From: Dermacentor variabilis
Lineage: Eukaryota; Arthropoda; Arachnida; Ixodida; Ixodidae
Length of the DNA: 64,000 nt
Assembly: GCF_050947875.1 (NCBI RefSeq)
Contig: NC_134570.1
Location: 108,964,622 to 109,028,621, forward strand
Reading direction: 5' to 3'
Part shown: positions 1 to 16,471 of the stretch, one piece after another
Position numbering within the stretch: the stretch's first letter is position 1
Layout: every line of letters starts with the position of its first letter
Translations under genes and position numbers: made by a program
Notes under the pieces: model-generated
What the model saw: only the letters and a program-made list of their open reading frames with translations
Databases searched by the model: none
What the model was told of the DNA's origin: nothing

Positions 1-139
1 TATACATATTAAAGCTCGAACAAGCGCGAGAACATTCGAGAGCCGTCGCCGACCCACTGACAGTTCTCGGAGAGATATCCCGGCTACGTGCGGCTCCGGC
101 ACTGCTGAAGATCGTGTTAAAGAATCGTTATACATTCTG

Positions 140-142
<3 letters not shown>

Positions 143-206
<64 letters not shown>

Positions 207-262
207 CATAAGGGAAAGGGAGGGTGTTAACCAGGCTGAGCCCGGTAGGCTACCCTAAACTG
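143..262 (-). mobile_element. LINE 3' tail fragment with (CT)n tail
   Basis: Read on the minus strand this segment has 'agggtagcctacc', then 'ctggttaacaccctccctttcc', then runs into a (CT)n tract (AG on the plus strand, 143-203). The same word order recurs at 41690-41770, 49905-49978 and 54080-54150, so I read it as the conserved 3' end of one non-LTR retrotransposon family with a CT-rich tail. No coding part is preserved here. The family name is not known to me. Confidence 0.5.
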
Positions 263-4198
<3,936 letters not shown>

Positions 4199-5487
4199 TT
4201 CCACTGTTCGTGGTGCTTTGTTTGCAATCGAAAAGTTTCTTCTTTTGTGCTTTGCTACCTTAAGTATTTAGTACCACTGACAGACGCGAACACACGTCAT
4301 CACTCGTTTAGTGCGTCCCTGCATTTCACAGAAAGCGTCACTCGGATAAGCGCCGAAAAGCCGCGCCAGTCCTATAGGCAAGGACGAAACACGTTCAGAC
4401 AACCGGACGCTGCTGTGGACAACGCAAGACCAAAGCGACCTTCGTATGTACAAGAAATAATGACTCAGCGTTTGCTGTGGGCATACGGCGACTCGCGATA
4501 ACTAACGCAAGAAACAAAGAAAATAATTCTACAAGCACAGTGGCGACTGCGGCGTACGCGACCATAAACGCTCAACACCGTCTTTGCAAGCTGGCTTTGC
4601 CACTTAACGCACTCGTTAGACGGGAAAACACAGTCTGCCGCGAAGGGAGGGGGACAAGCGTCGGGCGCATGCGTTGCGGAAACGCGAGGCGAACGAGCGA
4701 ATCTTTTGTAAGTGCAAGCGAGGAACTAACAGCTACAACGACTCGTTCCTGCTCCCTCCCTCCCTCCCTCGCTCTCAACCCTCTTTCCCTACCGTCAACA
4801 CGACAGAAGTTTTTCGCCGCGCGCAGTCAAATTATCCATTCTAACGACCTCGAGAGGAAATGAGAGAAAATTCAAAAAGAAAAAAAAAGAAAGAAAGGCA
4901 GGAAAGCTGTAGGAGTAGGAAAACAGGCCGGTCGTAATTTAACCGCCGCCTGGGGAGCCTGCCGCGGATATTGCCGGCGCTCGGAAAGTGCCAACGGGTG
5001 TGCCCGACGGACCAAACGGTTTCTTTCACTGCACCAACGACGTCATCGGTTTGTAAGGGGGAGGTGAAGGTGCGCAGGAATTGGCAAAGAGAGAGAATAA
5101 GGCAAGGGCGTAACGGTGATCGATATTGCCGAAGTATAAGGTTAAGGCGAGAATAAAAATAAAGACTGGAAAAAAAAAAAACATCGAGCGCGAACGCGGC
5201 AGCGCCGCTGTGGTTTTTGCGCGGGAGGAGAGGAGAGACGGCCAGCGCTCGATCCGTCCTGACGACGCTGTTGTCAAGCGATTCCAGCGCTTCGCTGGCA
5301 CAGCTTTAGCGAGGGGAAAGGCAGGCGGAAAGAAAGAAAACAAGAAAGAAGAGAAGCGATTGATGATACCATTATTCTGTTTGCAGTTGTGCAGCAGATT
5401 GTCCCGGCAACACTCTCGGGAAGTTACGGAATCGGTTTCAAGTAAGCGTGATACAGTAAAATTAAATTACAAGTAAAAAAAGAAAGC

Positions 5488-5571
<84 letters not shown>

Positions 5572-7388
5572 TACCGATACTCGCCTCTGCGAAGTGTCTC
5601 TAATTTCACCTGACAGTGAACCTGACTGGTTTGACGGGATAGAATGAATATTTAGCACTCCCTGCCACCCTCCCCACCCACCCGCCAAGAAAAGAAATAA
5701 AAAGGGAGGTAAAAGAATGAGGGGCGGGAAAGGGCTGACAGCGTTGCGGCGCCAGTAAAAAAATGGGGTAAATTGATACTGATGGCGATTCAGCCGCTGA
5801 TAAGGTGATCGCATGGCATAGCACGAGCGCGATCGCCCGTGTGTGTAGCTTACACCTAAACACGATCGCCTCATCGGTCTTCTTCGAGAAGATAAGTGAA
5901 TCAAGTTTCCGACAGATCAGAACGTGGCTTTTTTTTTTTTTTTTTTTTTCGTGCGCCTTTGGAGCGCAACGCCGAAGTCGTTGCTCCACAAGTTTGGACG
6001 AGGAGCTTGTTACAGAGATCAGCGAGCATTGCTCCTGTCGCTGAATCATCTTTTTTTTTTTTCCCCGCTCTCTTTCTCGCAATATTCTTACTCGTTTACG
6101 AGGGTGACGCAAGGACGAGTTATTAAGCTACGAACGGGTTTCTCCCGCGCCGAACTTTACCGTTTAGCGCGCGTTACGCAAGCGAGAGTTCGAATTAATG
6201 TCTCAGACGCGTGAGAAAAAAAAAAGAAAAGAAACTGCGCGAAGGAGGGAGGATTGAATTTCTAATTTTCGGAGCGCACGGCCGAAGTGCGTCAGTTACG
6301 TAAAACGGAATAATTATCCACGGCGCGTTGGTGACCCATGGCTCCACGTGCTGCAACCCGAGCGCAAGAAAGAAAGGAAAAAAAGTACAAGAAAGAAAAA
6401 AAATGGGGGAGGGCGGCATCCTGGAAATTGTTGCGCGTCACACCCGCACTCGATCAAGTTTTGAGTTATCTGAGGATAAAGAATTAGTCGCTGTTATACC
6501 GGCTGGCTTTCTTTCTTCAACTATTGAGAAAGTTTTCGAGAAATCGTTGTAGCACATAGCGCAATCACAGTTTTTAAGCTAGATTACTGAAGTTAAGTAC
6601 TTAAGCTAGGCGGACGTTACCTGCACGAGAAACTGAAATGCACAATTGACTAACGGTCGTTGTCGATCCCCCATCGTCGTCATTCCGTCATCGTCGTCGC
6701 GTGGTCACAATGCCGTCGTAATCGTGCGGTCGTCGTCGTTCTCGTTCCAGCGTGGTCGCCACGCGTCTACTGTTAATTGTCTTCTCTCCGCGCCGTTTAT
6801 TTGATTAGCGCTCTCAGTTTGCTGTGAAAATGCGATAGGCAGCATGCAAGCAAACGAAACAAAGATAAAAGACGCGAATTCGCGCCGGGTCGCTTTTCCG
6901 TCCTTCTTACCCAAATGCGCAAATGTCATGAGCGACCTTCCCGGGACGCCGAAGTATACAAGACGTTAAAGAAGGCAAAAAAAAAAAAGAAAAAAACTTA
7001 CAACTCCTACACCTTGTCGCGGCGTTTTGTACCTATGCACAAGCCTCCAATTCGTAAACCTACCTGACTTAACTCTCAACGAAACTAGTTTACGTTCGCA
7101 ACTCGGCAACGCGCCAGAGACAGGCCTAGCTAGAAAGTGATTAGGCCAGGGCATTAATTTTAGCGGTGCACACACCCTTAACGAACCAAAGAATAGGCAA
7201 CTCGAGCAGGTGTACACACAGCACCAACTGCAAAGCCATCGCACGCGTTGGTGAACTTGGTAGAAGCGCTATCGTCCCGTGCGCTTGTAGCAGGTTTCCG
7301 CTGCATCATGACCTCGTACAGGATTTCAAGGTTACATACCGGCGGAAGGAATTATTTCAACAGCCAGCGGAGAGCTTACATATACCGG
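4199..7388. other. No gene recognised; microsatellite-rich spacer
   Basis: Contains a pure (AG)n run at 5490-5568, several T- or A-runs (5930-5949, 6050-6062, 6978-6990) and CT-rich patches near 4755. Open frames are short and compositionally biased. No domain, tRNA-like motif or terminal repeat pair was found. Confidence 0.6.
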
Positions 7389-7914
7389 GTGTTCCATCTA
7401 ATACCGGTGCCACAAGTACACTTTCGATCGCGATCGAGGCCGATCCGGATCGGATTTCTTGATCGAGATCAACAATAGTCGCTACTACACGGTCCCAACT
7501 ATCCGGGTCGAGTGATTATCGTCTGCTGATCGTCGGCAACTCTCATAGCTGCGCCAATGCCTTGACTACAAATTCCGATTTGCAAAATATGGGTAAATTT
7601 GGGCAATCTTTCAATTTTACAGCTTACTGTTGCTGATAAAAAGGTTTTAAACATTTGTTGTTGTTGTTGTTGTTAAGCTGCCTTTACTTTTTCTTTATAG
7701 CGTTTTCAGAATACTGTGCTAGAGCGCGCAGACGCCAGCCTGCGATCGTGATTAAGAGGCCCGATCGCGATTCACGGATCGCAATTGTCAGGATCCCGCA
7801 AGATCGCCAACACCGATGAACGTGTAGCAACACCCGATCCAGGTCAGGCTCGATCCGGATCGGCCTCGATCACGACGAGAAGTGTGTGAGTGTGACAGCG
7901 GTATAATACGGAAC

Positions 7915-7918
<4 letters not shown>
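7389..7918. mobile_element. MITE-like element with ~100-bp inverted ends
   Basis: The left end reads TGTTCC, then ATACCG, TG.CAC and the block GATCGAGGCCGATCCGGATC, then GCTACTACAC. The reverse complement of the right end (7820-7918) gives the same blocks in the same order, including the 20-bp core and GCTAC.ACG. The interior carries a (TTG)n run near 7655-7675 and no open frame. This is a non-autonomous inverted-repeat element. It abuts an (AG)n tract (7919-7959), so the right flank cannot be checked for a target-site duplication. Confidence 0.65.

Positions 7919-7959
<41 letters not shown>
7919..7959. repeat. (AG)n microsatellite
   Basis: Pure AG dinucleotide run directly abutting the inverted-repeat element on its left. 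Confidence 0.95.
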
Positions 7960-7962
<3 letters not shown>

Positions 7963-8091
7963 AAATAAAACACCCCTGTGTGATCAATACCGACTGTGTA
8001 CTATTAGTATATCCTCCTGAAGAACTAAGCCGCCAGTGTCATTCGTCTTCTGACTAATTAAGTAATTCAGTAAGTGGAAGCGTACGCTTAC

Positions 8092-8193
8092 CGTCAAGCA
8101 CCCGGATCCTGGGCATGATCTCGACGTTCCGGCTGTTCTCCTTGACGATGGCATGGTAGCCGACATCCGCGTTCACGTGCTCCAGGCGAGGGG
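8092..8193 (-). CDS. Candidate internal exon of a host gene, possibly calsyntenin-like
   Basis: On the minus strand a strong polypyrimidine tract and acceptor (TTTTTTCTCTCCCTCTCGCC then CAG) is followed by 102 bp open in one frame and a textbook donor, GTAAGCG. The exon starts with two bases completing a codon and ends with one base of the next. Its codons favour G or C at third positions (GAG, CAC, GTG, AAC, GCG, ATC, AAG), unlike the surroundings. The product includes the stretch GYHAIVKENSRNVEIMPRI followed by RVLD. The pattern 'Y-H-x-x-V-x-E-N ... V ... P ... L-D' resembles the start of the first cadherin repeat of calsyntenins, type-I membrane proteins at synapses. That identification is from memory and tentative; the exon itself is better supported. 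Neighbouring exons were not found in the window, so flanking introns must be long. Confidence 0.55.
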
Positions 8194-9492
8194 CTGGGCG
8201 AGAGGGAGAGAAAAAAGTAAATGCGTGAGAGGAACCGCCGACCAGTGGGCCAGGTGCATCGTCACTCTGCTACATTGTGTCCGTGCCGACGCCATCACGC
8301 CGCGCAACAAACAAAAGAGCTCACAGACGAGACAAACTATACAGCATGCATGCCCCGGGTGTTTGCTCGTTTTCAGTCATTGCGCAGAATGTTTTAAAGT
8401 CGCCTCGGGCAGAGAGAGAAATCCTGTGTAGTCCTCGAGCTGGATTACTCAAAGAGGCCGACATTATACACTCGTACGAGAAATCTACGTGCACATTCTA
8501 CCAATCGTCGAAATGTCACTAAGTTTTGAACTAATTACTTTACGGGACGTATTGCACCTCAAGAATTGCAGGTGCGCAAGCCGTCTCCACTTGAAACGAA
8601 TTCTCGGGACGACACAAGTTTCGAGATATTCATTGCAAAAGTGCGCGACGAGGTACACTGACGCTCCAGTTGCAATGAAATGCACAAAACGGCCTTTTGT
8701 TCAAAGAAAAAAGAAATAACAGATACAACGCGATGTTGGAATCTGAGCGACGCGAAGCTTGTTTGAGTTATCGATGAGGCAGCATGCAGTGACAGATGAG
8801 ACAAGCACCGCGCCTCGTCGCCCGTAGCTGTTGGCTGCCTGTGTCGCGAAAGCGACATGTGAGACTTGTCGAGAGAAGTATGCGCTGATTAGAGGGCGCG
8901 CAGGTACAGTGTATTTAGATACGTGTACAGCACATATCTAAATACACTTAAAGCTTCGTACCCATTTTGTCACCGACAAAAAATCCATTGTGAGGGATTG
9001 GTCAGCAATGGAAACGCACTCCGTTTGCAGATATACCCAGTGGCTCACACCCAGCGACGCAAGCAGTCGGCTATGCCAGACAAAGATACTTCTTGCTCCT
9101 CCGCCTCTATTTGGGCACATACTCAGTGGTAGAAGATGCCACCGTTCCCTCCCAATATATATCATACACTGAGAACGCTTAGGAGTGAGGATCAAGGGCG
9201 AATATCTCGGGAACCTTCGGTTTGCAGAAAGAGGCAAAGAAAGTGGAACGTGCAGCAGTGCGCTGTCACTGCAAGTTTGGCGGGCACGTTATCCCGAAAG
9301 CGGGGCCTTCCTCAGAATTCGTTCCAAGGAGACGTACCTGGCAAACATGACCGGCTACAATTCGTAAACTGCAATATGTTTAAAAAAAAGTAATCAGTTC
9401 AGACCTTAATTTGTGAAATTTACTCATTAGTCGATCGTGCATTTCGATTTACTGTGCAAGTAATGACCGCCTTTTCGAGAATTAGTAGAACG
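8194..9492. other. No gene recognised; likely intronic
   Basis: If the exon at 8092-8193 is real, this lies upstream of it in the same minus-strand transcript and would be intron. The only clear structure is a perfect 14-bp inverted repeat at 8908-8921 / 8935-8948 (AGTGTATTTAGATA) with a 13-nt loop. Confidence 0.45.
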
Positions 9493-11330
<1,838 letters not shown>

Positions 11331-11607
11331 ATTGGAGGACGCTTAAGCTTCGCCTTCAAGAGTGGAACGCGACAGCGTTCCCGATGACCCGCCAAGGGGT
11401 GTAAGACAATTGGCTACGGCGCAGCGACTACGCGTCCCGCATCGGACGCGGTGAGCGTCGAGCAACGCAGCGTTCGGCGCGACAACGAAATGTGCGCCTG
11501 AGCAAGCGACGCACGCCTGAGCCTTAGAAACAGCTCGTTTCTAAGGCAACACCGCGTTCACTAGAGGCGCTTTTGTACCGCTTTGAAGCATCGAACTCGT
11601 GGCTCAG
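11331..11607 (+). mobile_element. tRNA-derived composite repeat, 5' part (split by the LINE)
   Basis: Begins after an A/GAA-rich stretch with 'ggaggacgcttaagcttcgc' and 'aagagtggaacgcgacagcg'. It contains a perfect 11-bp hairpin (GCCTTAGAAAC, 11521-11531, with 11537-11547) and ends at GAACTCGTGGCTCAG. The same repeat resumes at 16491 after the LINE. The opening words recur at 30672-30715, showing this is a dispersed family. It resembles tick tRNA-derived SINEs of the Ruka type, a resemblance I cannot verify here. Confidence 0.7.
11593..11607 (+). repeat. LINE target-site duplication, 5' copy
   Basis: GAACTCGTGGCTCAG, identical over 15 bp to 16491-16505. The first copy is preceded by the host repeat; the second follows the LINE's A-tail and continues into the rest of the host repeat. 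Confidence 0.9.
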
Positions 11608-11644
11608 GACTCTGCCTCTGGACACGGACGCGTTCGGACGCAAG

Positions 11645-12859
11645 ATGTCGAGCTCTGCAAGAGCGGTTTCAGCGGCCGCGTCTGGCCGTGGTAACGGGTC
11701 TTCTGTCGCCCCACCGGGCTATCGGTATGTACTACCGACTTTGCCATCAGGCGAAACTATGAAGGAGTGTCTGTTCTTACATTGTGACGTTGCCGGGAGA
11801 CCATACCGCCTCGAAGACTTCCGTGATCCGCTGCAAGAACTCGGTGTATTGAAAGACGTGACCGGTATTGGGCCCTTCCAAATGACGCATGTGTGGCTCA
11901 TCAAGCTACGAACTCCAGAGGTGAAGGAAGTGCTGGTTAGAGCGGGAGGCCTGGAGGTAAAAGGGCGCTTTTGCGCCGTCATTGACCCAGTGCAACAAGA
12001 CATCACACTTAAAGTGCACTGGGTTCCATTCCACGTTACCGGGGAAGCATTGAAGAAGGCTTTCGACCACTATGGCGAAGTGAAAGAAGTAAGACAAGAA
12101 GATTGGAAAGTGAGGGGCTTCGAGCAAGCCGAGTCTACCACGCGTATTGTGCGGATGACGCTCCGAGAGAACTTAACACCGGGCGCTCTGCCCCATTTGT
12201 TCAAGATCTTTGGTGGCTCTGTGCTGGTTGTCGTTCCCGGGAGAGCTCCGATTTGCCTGCGGTGTCGACGCAAAGGACACATTAGAAGAGACTGCAGAGT
12301 GCCAAGGTGTTCTGAGTGCCGGGAATTCGGCCATGAAGCACTTGATTGCGTACGTACGTATGCAAGAGTTACTGGCAGCACGCAACCCGACGACGAAGGT
12401 CTCGAATTGATGGAAGAGGAGGTAACGGAGAAACTGACAGCGTCCTCGGAAACGCCGGTTCAACAGGTGGCAAGTGTCGCAAAAAAGGTGGCAACGCCAT
12501 CTGCGTCGACACAGGACGCCACAGCAGGAAGAAAGCAGAGAGAAAGAAGAAGGAATGAAGAAGAGAAGACACCGCCTGTGCCCGCAGAAACGGACCACGG
12601 GTGTGACGCGTTTAACGTGGAGATGGACGCGGAGCCAGAGACGCCATATGAGACGCCGGATGAGATGGTCACTGAGGAGCCAGCCGTGCCTTCCAAGAGG
12701 CACCGAAGCGATGCTCCAGAAGAGGAGACGCCGGCTGACAGTGTTCAGCGCCTGGAGCCGCAGTGGATGGTGGTCCGGTCGACGCGGGCCAAGAAAGGGA
12801 AGTCCGCCCCACCGCAACGGTCAGCGTCGCTCACCCGAGAAGGGCAGGCGACGCAGTGA
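11645..12859 (+). CDS. LINE ORF1 protein (gag-like, RNA-binding)
   Basis: 404 residues from the ATG at 11645; the frame is open further upstream, but that part is host repeat and the target-site duplication, so this ATG is the sensible start. Residues ~115-200 form an RRM-like region (VHWVPFHVTGEALKKAFDHY). Two CCHC zinc knuckles follow, C204-x2-C-x4-H-x4-C217 and C222-x2-C-x4-H-x4-C235, as in ORF1 of Tx1- and I-type LINEs. The C-terminal ~165 residues are acidic, rich in Glu, Thr and Pro, and probably disordered. By family precedent it binds LINE RNA and forms the ribonucleoprotein. No stop or frameshift interrupts it. Confidence 0.9.
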   Translation: MSSSARAVSAAASGRGNGSSVAPPGYRYVLPTLPSGETMKECLFLHCDVAGRPYRLEDFRDPLQELGVLKDVTGIGPFQMTHVWLIKLRTPEVKEVLVRAGGLEVKGRFCAVIDPVQQDITLKVHWVPFHVTGEALKKAFDHYGEVKEVRQEDWKVRGFEQAESTTRIVRMTLRENLTPGALPHLFKIFGGSVLVVVPGRAPICLRCRRKGHIRRDCRVPRCSECREFGHEALDCVRTYARVTGSTQPDDEGLELMEEEVTEKLTASSETPVQQVASVAKKVATPSASTQDATAGRKQRERRRNEEEKTPPVPAETDHGCDAFNVEMDAEPETPYETPDEMVTEEPAVPSKRHRSDAPEEETPADSVQRLEPQWMVVRSTRAKKGKSAPPQRSASLTREGQATQ

Positions 12860-12982
12860 CCAACGCGACTGGTGTCGCGGGTGCCCGTTGAAGCTGTCGT
12901 GCCGACAGGGACGCTCAGTTTGTGAGGGTTGCTATTTGCTGGGGGCCTTACTGTTGTTTTGCTCTTGCTCTTTGAAATAGCT

Positions 12983-15900
12983 ATGTCGTTAGCTCCATTG
13001 CGCGTGGGAACCCTCAACGTTAGAGGTTTTAGGGCGAGACGGCGGCAGCGTCAGCTCCGACGCGTAATGTTGGAAGAAGATTTAGATATATTGGCGATTC
13101 AAGAGACTAAAATAGAGAGTGAGAGTCAGACTGATAGTATGGTTGCACAGTTTAGTGACCGCTATACTGTATGCGTTAGTCATGCTGTTGGCACAACGGC
13201 CGGTTGCTGTATGTTTATTAAGAAAGGTTTGGGTATAGTTGAGGAAACAGTTATAAGTTGTCAGGGTGGTCGATTCGTGCTGTGCAATTTTGTATATTGC
13301 AACACAAAATACCGAATATTATGTGTGTATGCACCAACGAAGGTGAATGACCGGCTAAGTTTCTTTCAAGAAATATCGCACTATCTGAATACAGACAGAT
13401 GTTTGATAGTGTTAGGAGATTTCAATTGCGTTTTGAGCTCGGACGATCGTTCGAGTGATGGATACTGGGCTGATAAGAGCGTTGTCTTTCTGAGGGGGGC
13501 CATTGGAAGAGCTCTGTTGGAAGACATTGCACATTACGCGAAAGAAGGCAATAAGCGGCATTATACTCATTTTCAAGGCAATAGCCATGCAAGGTTAGAC
13601 AGAGCTTATCTTTCGCAAGAAATCGCCACAATGTGCGATGACTACAAGGTGCTGAACATAACATTTAGTGACCATTGTTTAGTAGCCTTCACGATAGGGA
13701 AAAAGATCACCGCAAAACCTAGAATGAAGTGGGAAACATGGAAATTAAACGCGAAACTCTTAAAGGACGACCAATTTCTAGAAAGTGTACGCACAGAAAT
13801 TGCCAAAGCAAATAATGACTGTGAAAAAGGATGGGGTGAGCGATGGGAGCGATTTAAAGAAGTCGTAAAAATGAATGCCATAGAGCGAGCAGTAGAAATA
13901 CGTTTTAAAGAGCGCCAAGAGGAAAATAACCTTAAAAAAATGCTTCAGGAATTTGTGGATGCCGAAACTGCAGCGCCAGGCACCTTTATGGAAGAAATAA
14001 GGGAAACAAAGAGTAAAATTGAGGCTATCGACACGGAAAAATACCGTGGCGCACTTATTCGCGCACGAATGGGAAAGATCTTGGCTGATGAAATGCCAAC
14101 AAAGCGTGCATTGGGAACTGAGAAAAAGTATGCGAGGAGAAACGAAATAGTTGAGATTGAATACAAAGGGAAAATATCTAGAGATGCCGAAGAAATCAAT
14201 TATGCGTTTACGGAATATTACAGGGAGCTCTTCAAGTGTAGAATACCGAGCAAGGCTGGGTATGAAAGCCATTTTCTAACCACTCTACCTAGGTTAGACG
14301 CCGAAGAAACAGATAGATTATCAGAAGATATCACAGCAAAGGAGATCGAAACTGCCATTGAAGACCTTAACCCTGGGAAATCGCCAGGACCTGATGGCCT
14401 AACAGCAGTTTTTTACAAAGCCTTTTGCTCTAAGATAGCCATCTTATTAGAGCATGTTTTTATGGAGGCGTATCAAAAAGGTCGTTTGCCACCGGCCTTT
14501 AAAAGGGCATATACAGTCTTGATACCAAAAAGCGATGATGCAAATAAACTTAACAAAGTAACAGGCTACAGGCCAATTACGCTGACAAACGTAGATTATA
14601 AAGTTTTAATGAAGATATTTGCGCGGAGACTACAGGGGGTTATTGGTGCTATAGTAGGACCGCATCAGACCTGCGGGATAAGAGGGAGGTCTATATTTAC
14701 TAATATCCATGTGGCTCGCAGCATTCTTGAAACTTGTGATGCAGATTTTAGGAAAGTCGCTATGTTACAAATTGATCTAGAAAAGGCGTTTGACAGAGTA
14801 TGTCACAATCTCCTGTTTACAATTCTTGGCTATGTCGGTGTTGGATCACTGATAACAGAGGGAGTTAAAATGGCATACAATAATTGTACAACTAACCTCA
14901 TTGTCAACCATAAGCTAACCGAAAGGATTGAAGTGCGTTCCTCTGTTCGTCAGGGGTGCCCCCTGTCACCTCTTTTGTTCGCAATATATCTAGAGGCTCT
15001 CTGTAAAAGAATTATTGATAGTCCGGATGTGCGAGGATTCAGCCTAGAAGGATGTGAGGTACGTTTATTAGCTTACGCTGATGATGTTGTTGTTTTCTGT
15101 GACGATAAGGAGAGTGTTCGAGCTACCATGACAATTATGCGTGAGTTTTGTGACATGACGGGCAGCAATATAAACCTGAATAAGTGTGTCGGCTTGTGGC
15201 ACGGCCGGTGGCAAACAACGCCGCGTGTTTTTGAAGGTATGCAGTGGAAGCTCACGCCTGGGATTTATCTTGGTGTACCACTAGGCACACATCGAGACAC
15301 TAAAGACTTATGGAATGGCAAAGTGCAGGAATTAAAAGCTCAAACTGATAAGTGGGCCGGACGTGACCTCTCTATATTTGCACGTGCGGCTATCTGCAGA
15401 ATCTTCTTGGTGAGCAAGCTGTGGTATCTCATGCAAGTCCTGAGTTGTTCCCGATTCAACCTCAAGAAATTGCATAGAGTATTTGCTGTTTTTGTGTGGC
15501 AGTCTGAATATGAAAGAACAAGCAGGAACAACTTGTTTCGCAAGTTGGGTCAGGGGGGCTTGTCATTACCAAATTTATACTTAAAGCAACTGATTTCTAG
15601 ATTTTTGTTCTTACGAGACACGACAAATCCTTTCTTACGAACAGTTATTCAAGTCAGATTGAGCAATGCCTTACCTAACTTTGTTGTCTCGATGAGGGAG
15701 GGTGGGTGTTACGCAACGAGTAAATTTCTACGTGAGGTGGTCGTAGCATTTAGATTTTTAAACCACCACTTTTCCATAGAATATTTGGCTGCAGTCAGTC
15801 GTAAGCGGATAAGCTCGGATTTAATAGATATTATGTTCCCAGAACCCTTATATCGATTAATGTACCGCGAAGGCCAAGGGAAAGATGTCCTAAAACGTGT

Positions 15901-16378
15901 GAAACGAATGATTGTACCAGGGGGAGTGAAAACATTCTTTTTTAAACTACATACTAATACCTTGCCTGTAAAAACATGGCTAGAAGAAAGAGGGGACTAT
16001 TTACCATGGGGGACTAACTGTTTGATTTGCAAGAAACCAGAAACTATAGAACACGTTTTTCTGGACTGTTGGAGTGCGGTCTTCTTTTGGGATATTATGC
16101 AAAGAACTATTAAAAAAGAATTGCCGTTAACAGCGCATGGTATCCGTTACCTATCCACAGTGCAAGACAGTATACCTTATGACATGTTCTTTCTTCTCGG
16201 CCTTCACAGTATCTGGAGAAACCGCATGGCTGTAAGGAATTGTGATATAAATGTGAGAACAGTAAACTCGTATTTTGCTGAGAATATCAGTAAACTGCGG
16301 GAAGTTTTTCAGAAGTTAGCGTATGACGATGATCTGTTATCATTGATGGATGCCCTTGCCAAAATGAAAGTTTTGTAA
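12983..16378 (+). CDS. LINE ORF2: AP-like endonuclease and reverse transcriptase
   Basis: 1131 residues from the ATG at 12983; an in-frame TGA lies just upstream at 12923, though near-cognate starts within 54 bp are possible. Residues 1-235 form the exonuclease/endonuclease/phosphatase domain: LRVGTLNVRG, E41 in QETK, D146 in GDFN, and S229-D230-H231 near its end. The reverse transcriptase spans ~430-830, with GPDG at 468, D598 in QIDLEKAFD, RQGCPLSPLLF, and YADD at 698-701. A zinc finger lies at C1013 (CLICKKPETIEHVFLDC). All expected catalytic acids are present and the frame is uninterrupted. By family, it nicks the target and copies LINE RNA onto the nicked end. The sequence shows a potentially active copy; activity itself is inference. 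Confidence 0.93.
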   Translation: MSLAPLRVGTLNVRGFRARRRQRQLRRVMLEEDLDILAIQETKIESESQTDSMVAQFSDRYTVCVSHAVGTTAGCCMFIKKGLGIVEETVISCQGGRFVLCNFVYCNTKYRILCVYAPTKVNDRLSFFQEISHYLNTDRCLIVLGDFNCVLSSDDRSSDGYWADKSVVFLRGAIGRALLEDIAHYAKEGNKRHYTHFQGNSHARLDRAYLSQEIATMCDDYKVLNITFSDHCLVAFTIGKKITAKPRMKWETWKLNAKLLKDDQFLESVRTEIAKANNDCEKGWGERWERFKEVVKMNAIERAVEIRFKERQEENNLKKMLQEFVDAETAAPGTFMEEIRETKSKIEAIDTEKYRGALIRARMGKILADEMPTKRALGTEKKYARRNEIVEIEYKGKISRDAEEINYAFTEYYRELFKCRIPSKAGYESHFLTTLPRLDAEETDRLSEDITAKEIETAIEDLNPGKSPGPDGLTAVFYKAFCSKIAILLEHVFMEAYQKGRLPPAFKRAYTVLIPKSDDANKLNKVTGYRPITLTNVDYKVLMKIFARRLQGVIGAIVGPHQTCGIRGRSIFTNIHVARSILETCDADFRKVAMLQIDLEKAFDRVCHNLLFTILGYVGVGSLITEGVKMAYNNCTTNLIVNHKLTERIEVRSSVRQGCPLSPLLFAIYLEALCKRIIDSPDVRGFSLEGCEVRLLAYADDVVVFCDDKESVRATMTIMREFCDMTGSNINLNKCVGLWHGRWQTTPRVFEGMQWKLTPGIYLGVPLGTHRDTKDLWNGKVQELKAQTDKWAGRDLSIFARAAICRIFLVSKLWYLMQVLSCSRFNLKKLHRVFAVFVWQSEYERTSRNNLFRKLGQGGLSLPNLYLKQLISRFLFLRDTTNPFLRTVIQVRLSNALPNFVVSMREGGCYATSKFLREVVVAFRFLNHHFSIEYLAAVSRKRISSDLIDIMFPEPLYRLMYREGQGKDVLKRVKRMIVPGGVKTFFFKLHTNTLPVKTWLEERGDYLPWGTNCLICKKPETIEHVFLDCWSAVFFWDIMQRTIKKELPLTAHGIRYLSTVQDSIPYDMFFLLGLHSIWRNRMAVRNCDINVRTVNSYFAENISKLREVFQKLAYDDDLLSLMDALAKMKVL

Positions 16379-16471
16379 TCTCAACCGCAAGCTTCAAGCG
16401 CAGCGGTGGGAAAGTGAATATTGTCAGATGGTGGGAGCAGTATGTATTGATGTATTTGTTGAATGTCTGGA

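Noticed and set aside
11573..11644. Upstream extension of LINE ORF1 before the ATG
   Set aside because: Starts at a TTG and encodes the host repeat and target-site duplication, not LINE sequence.
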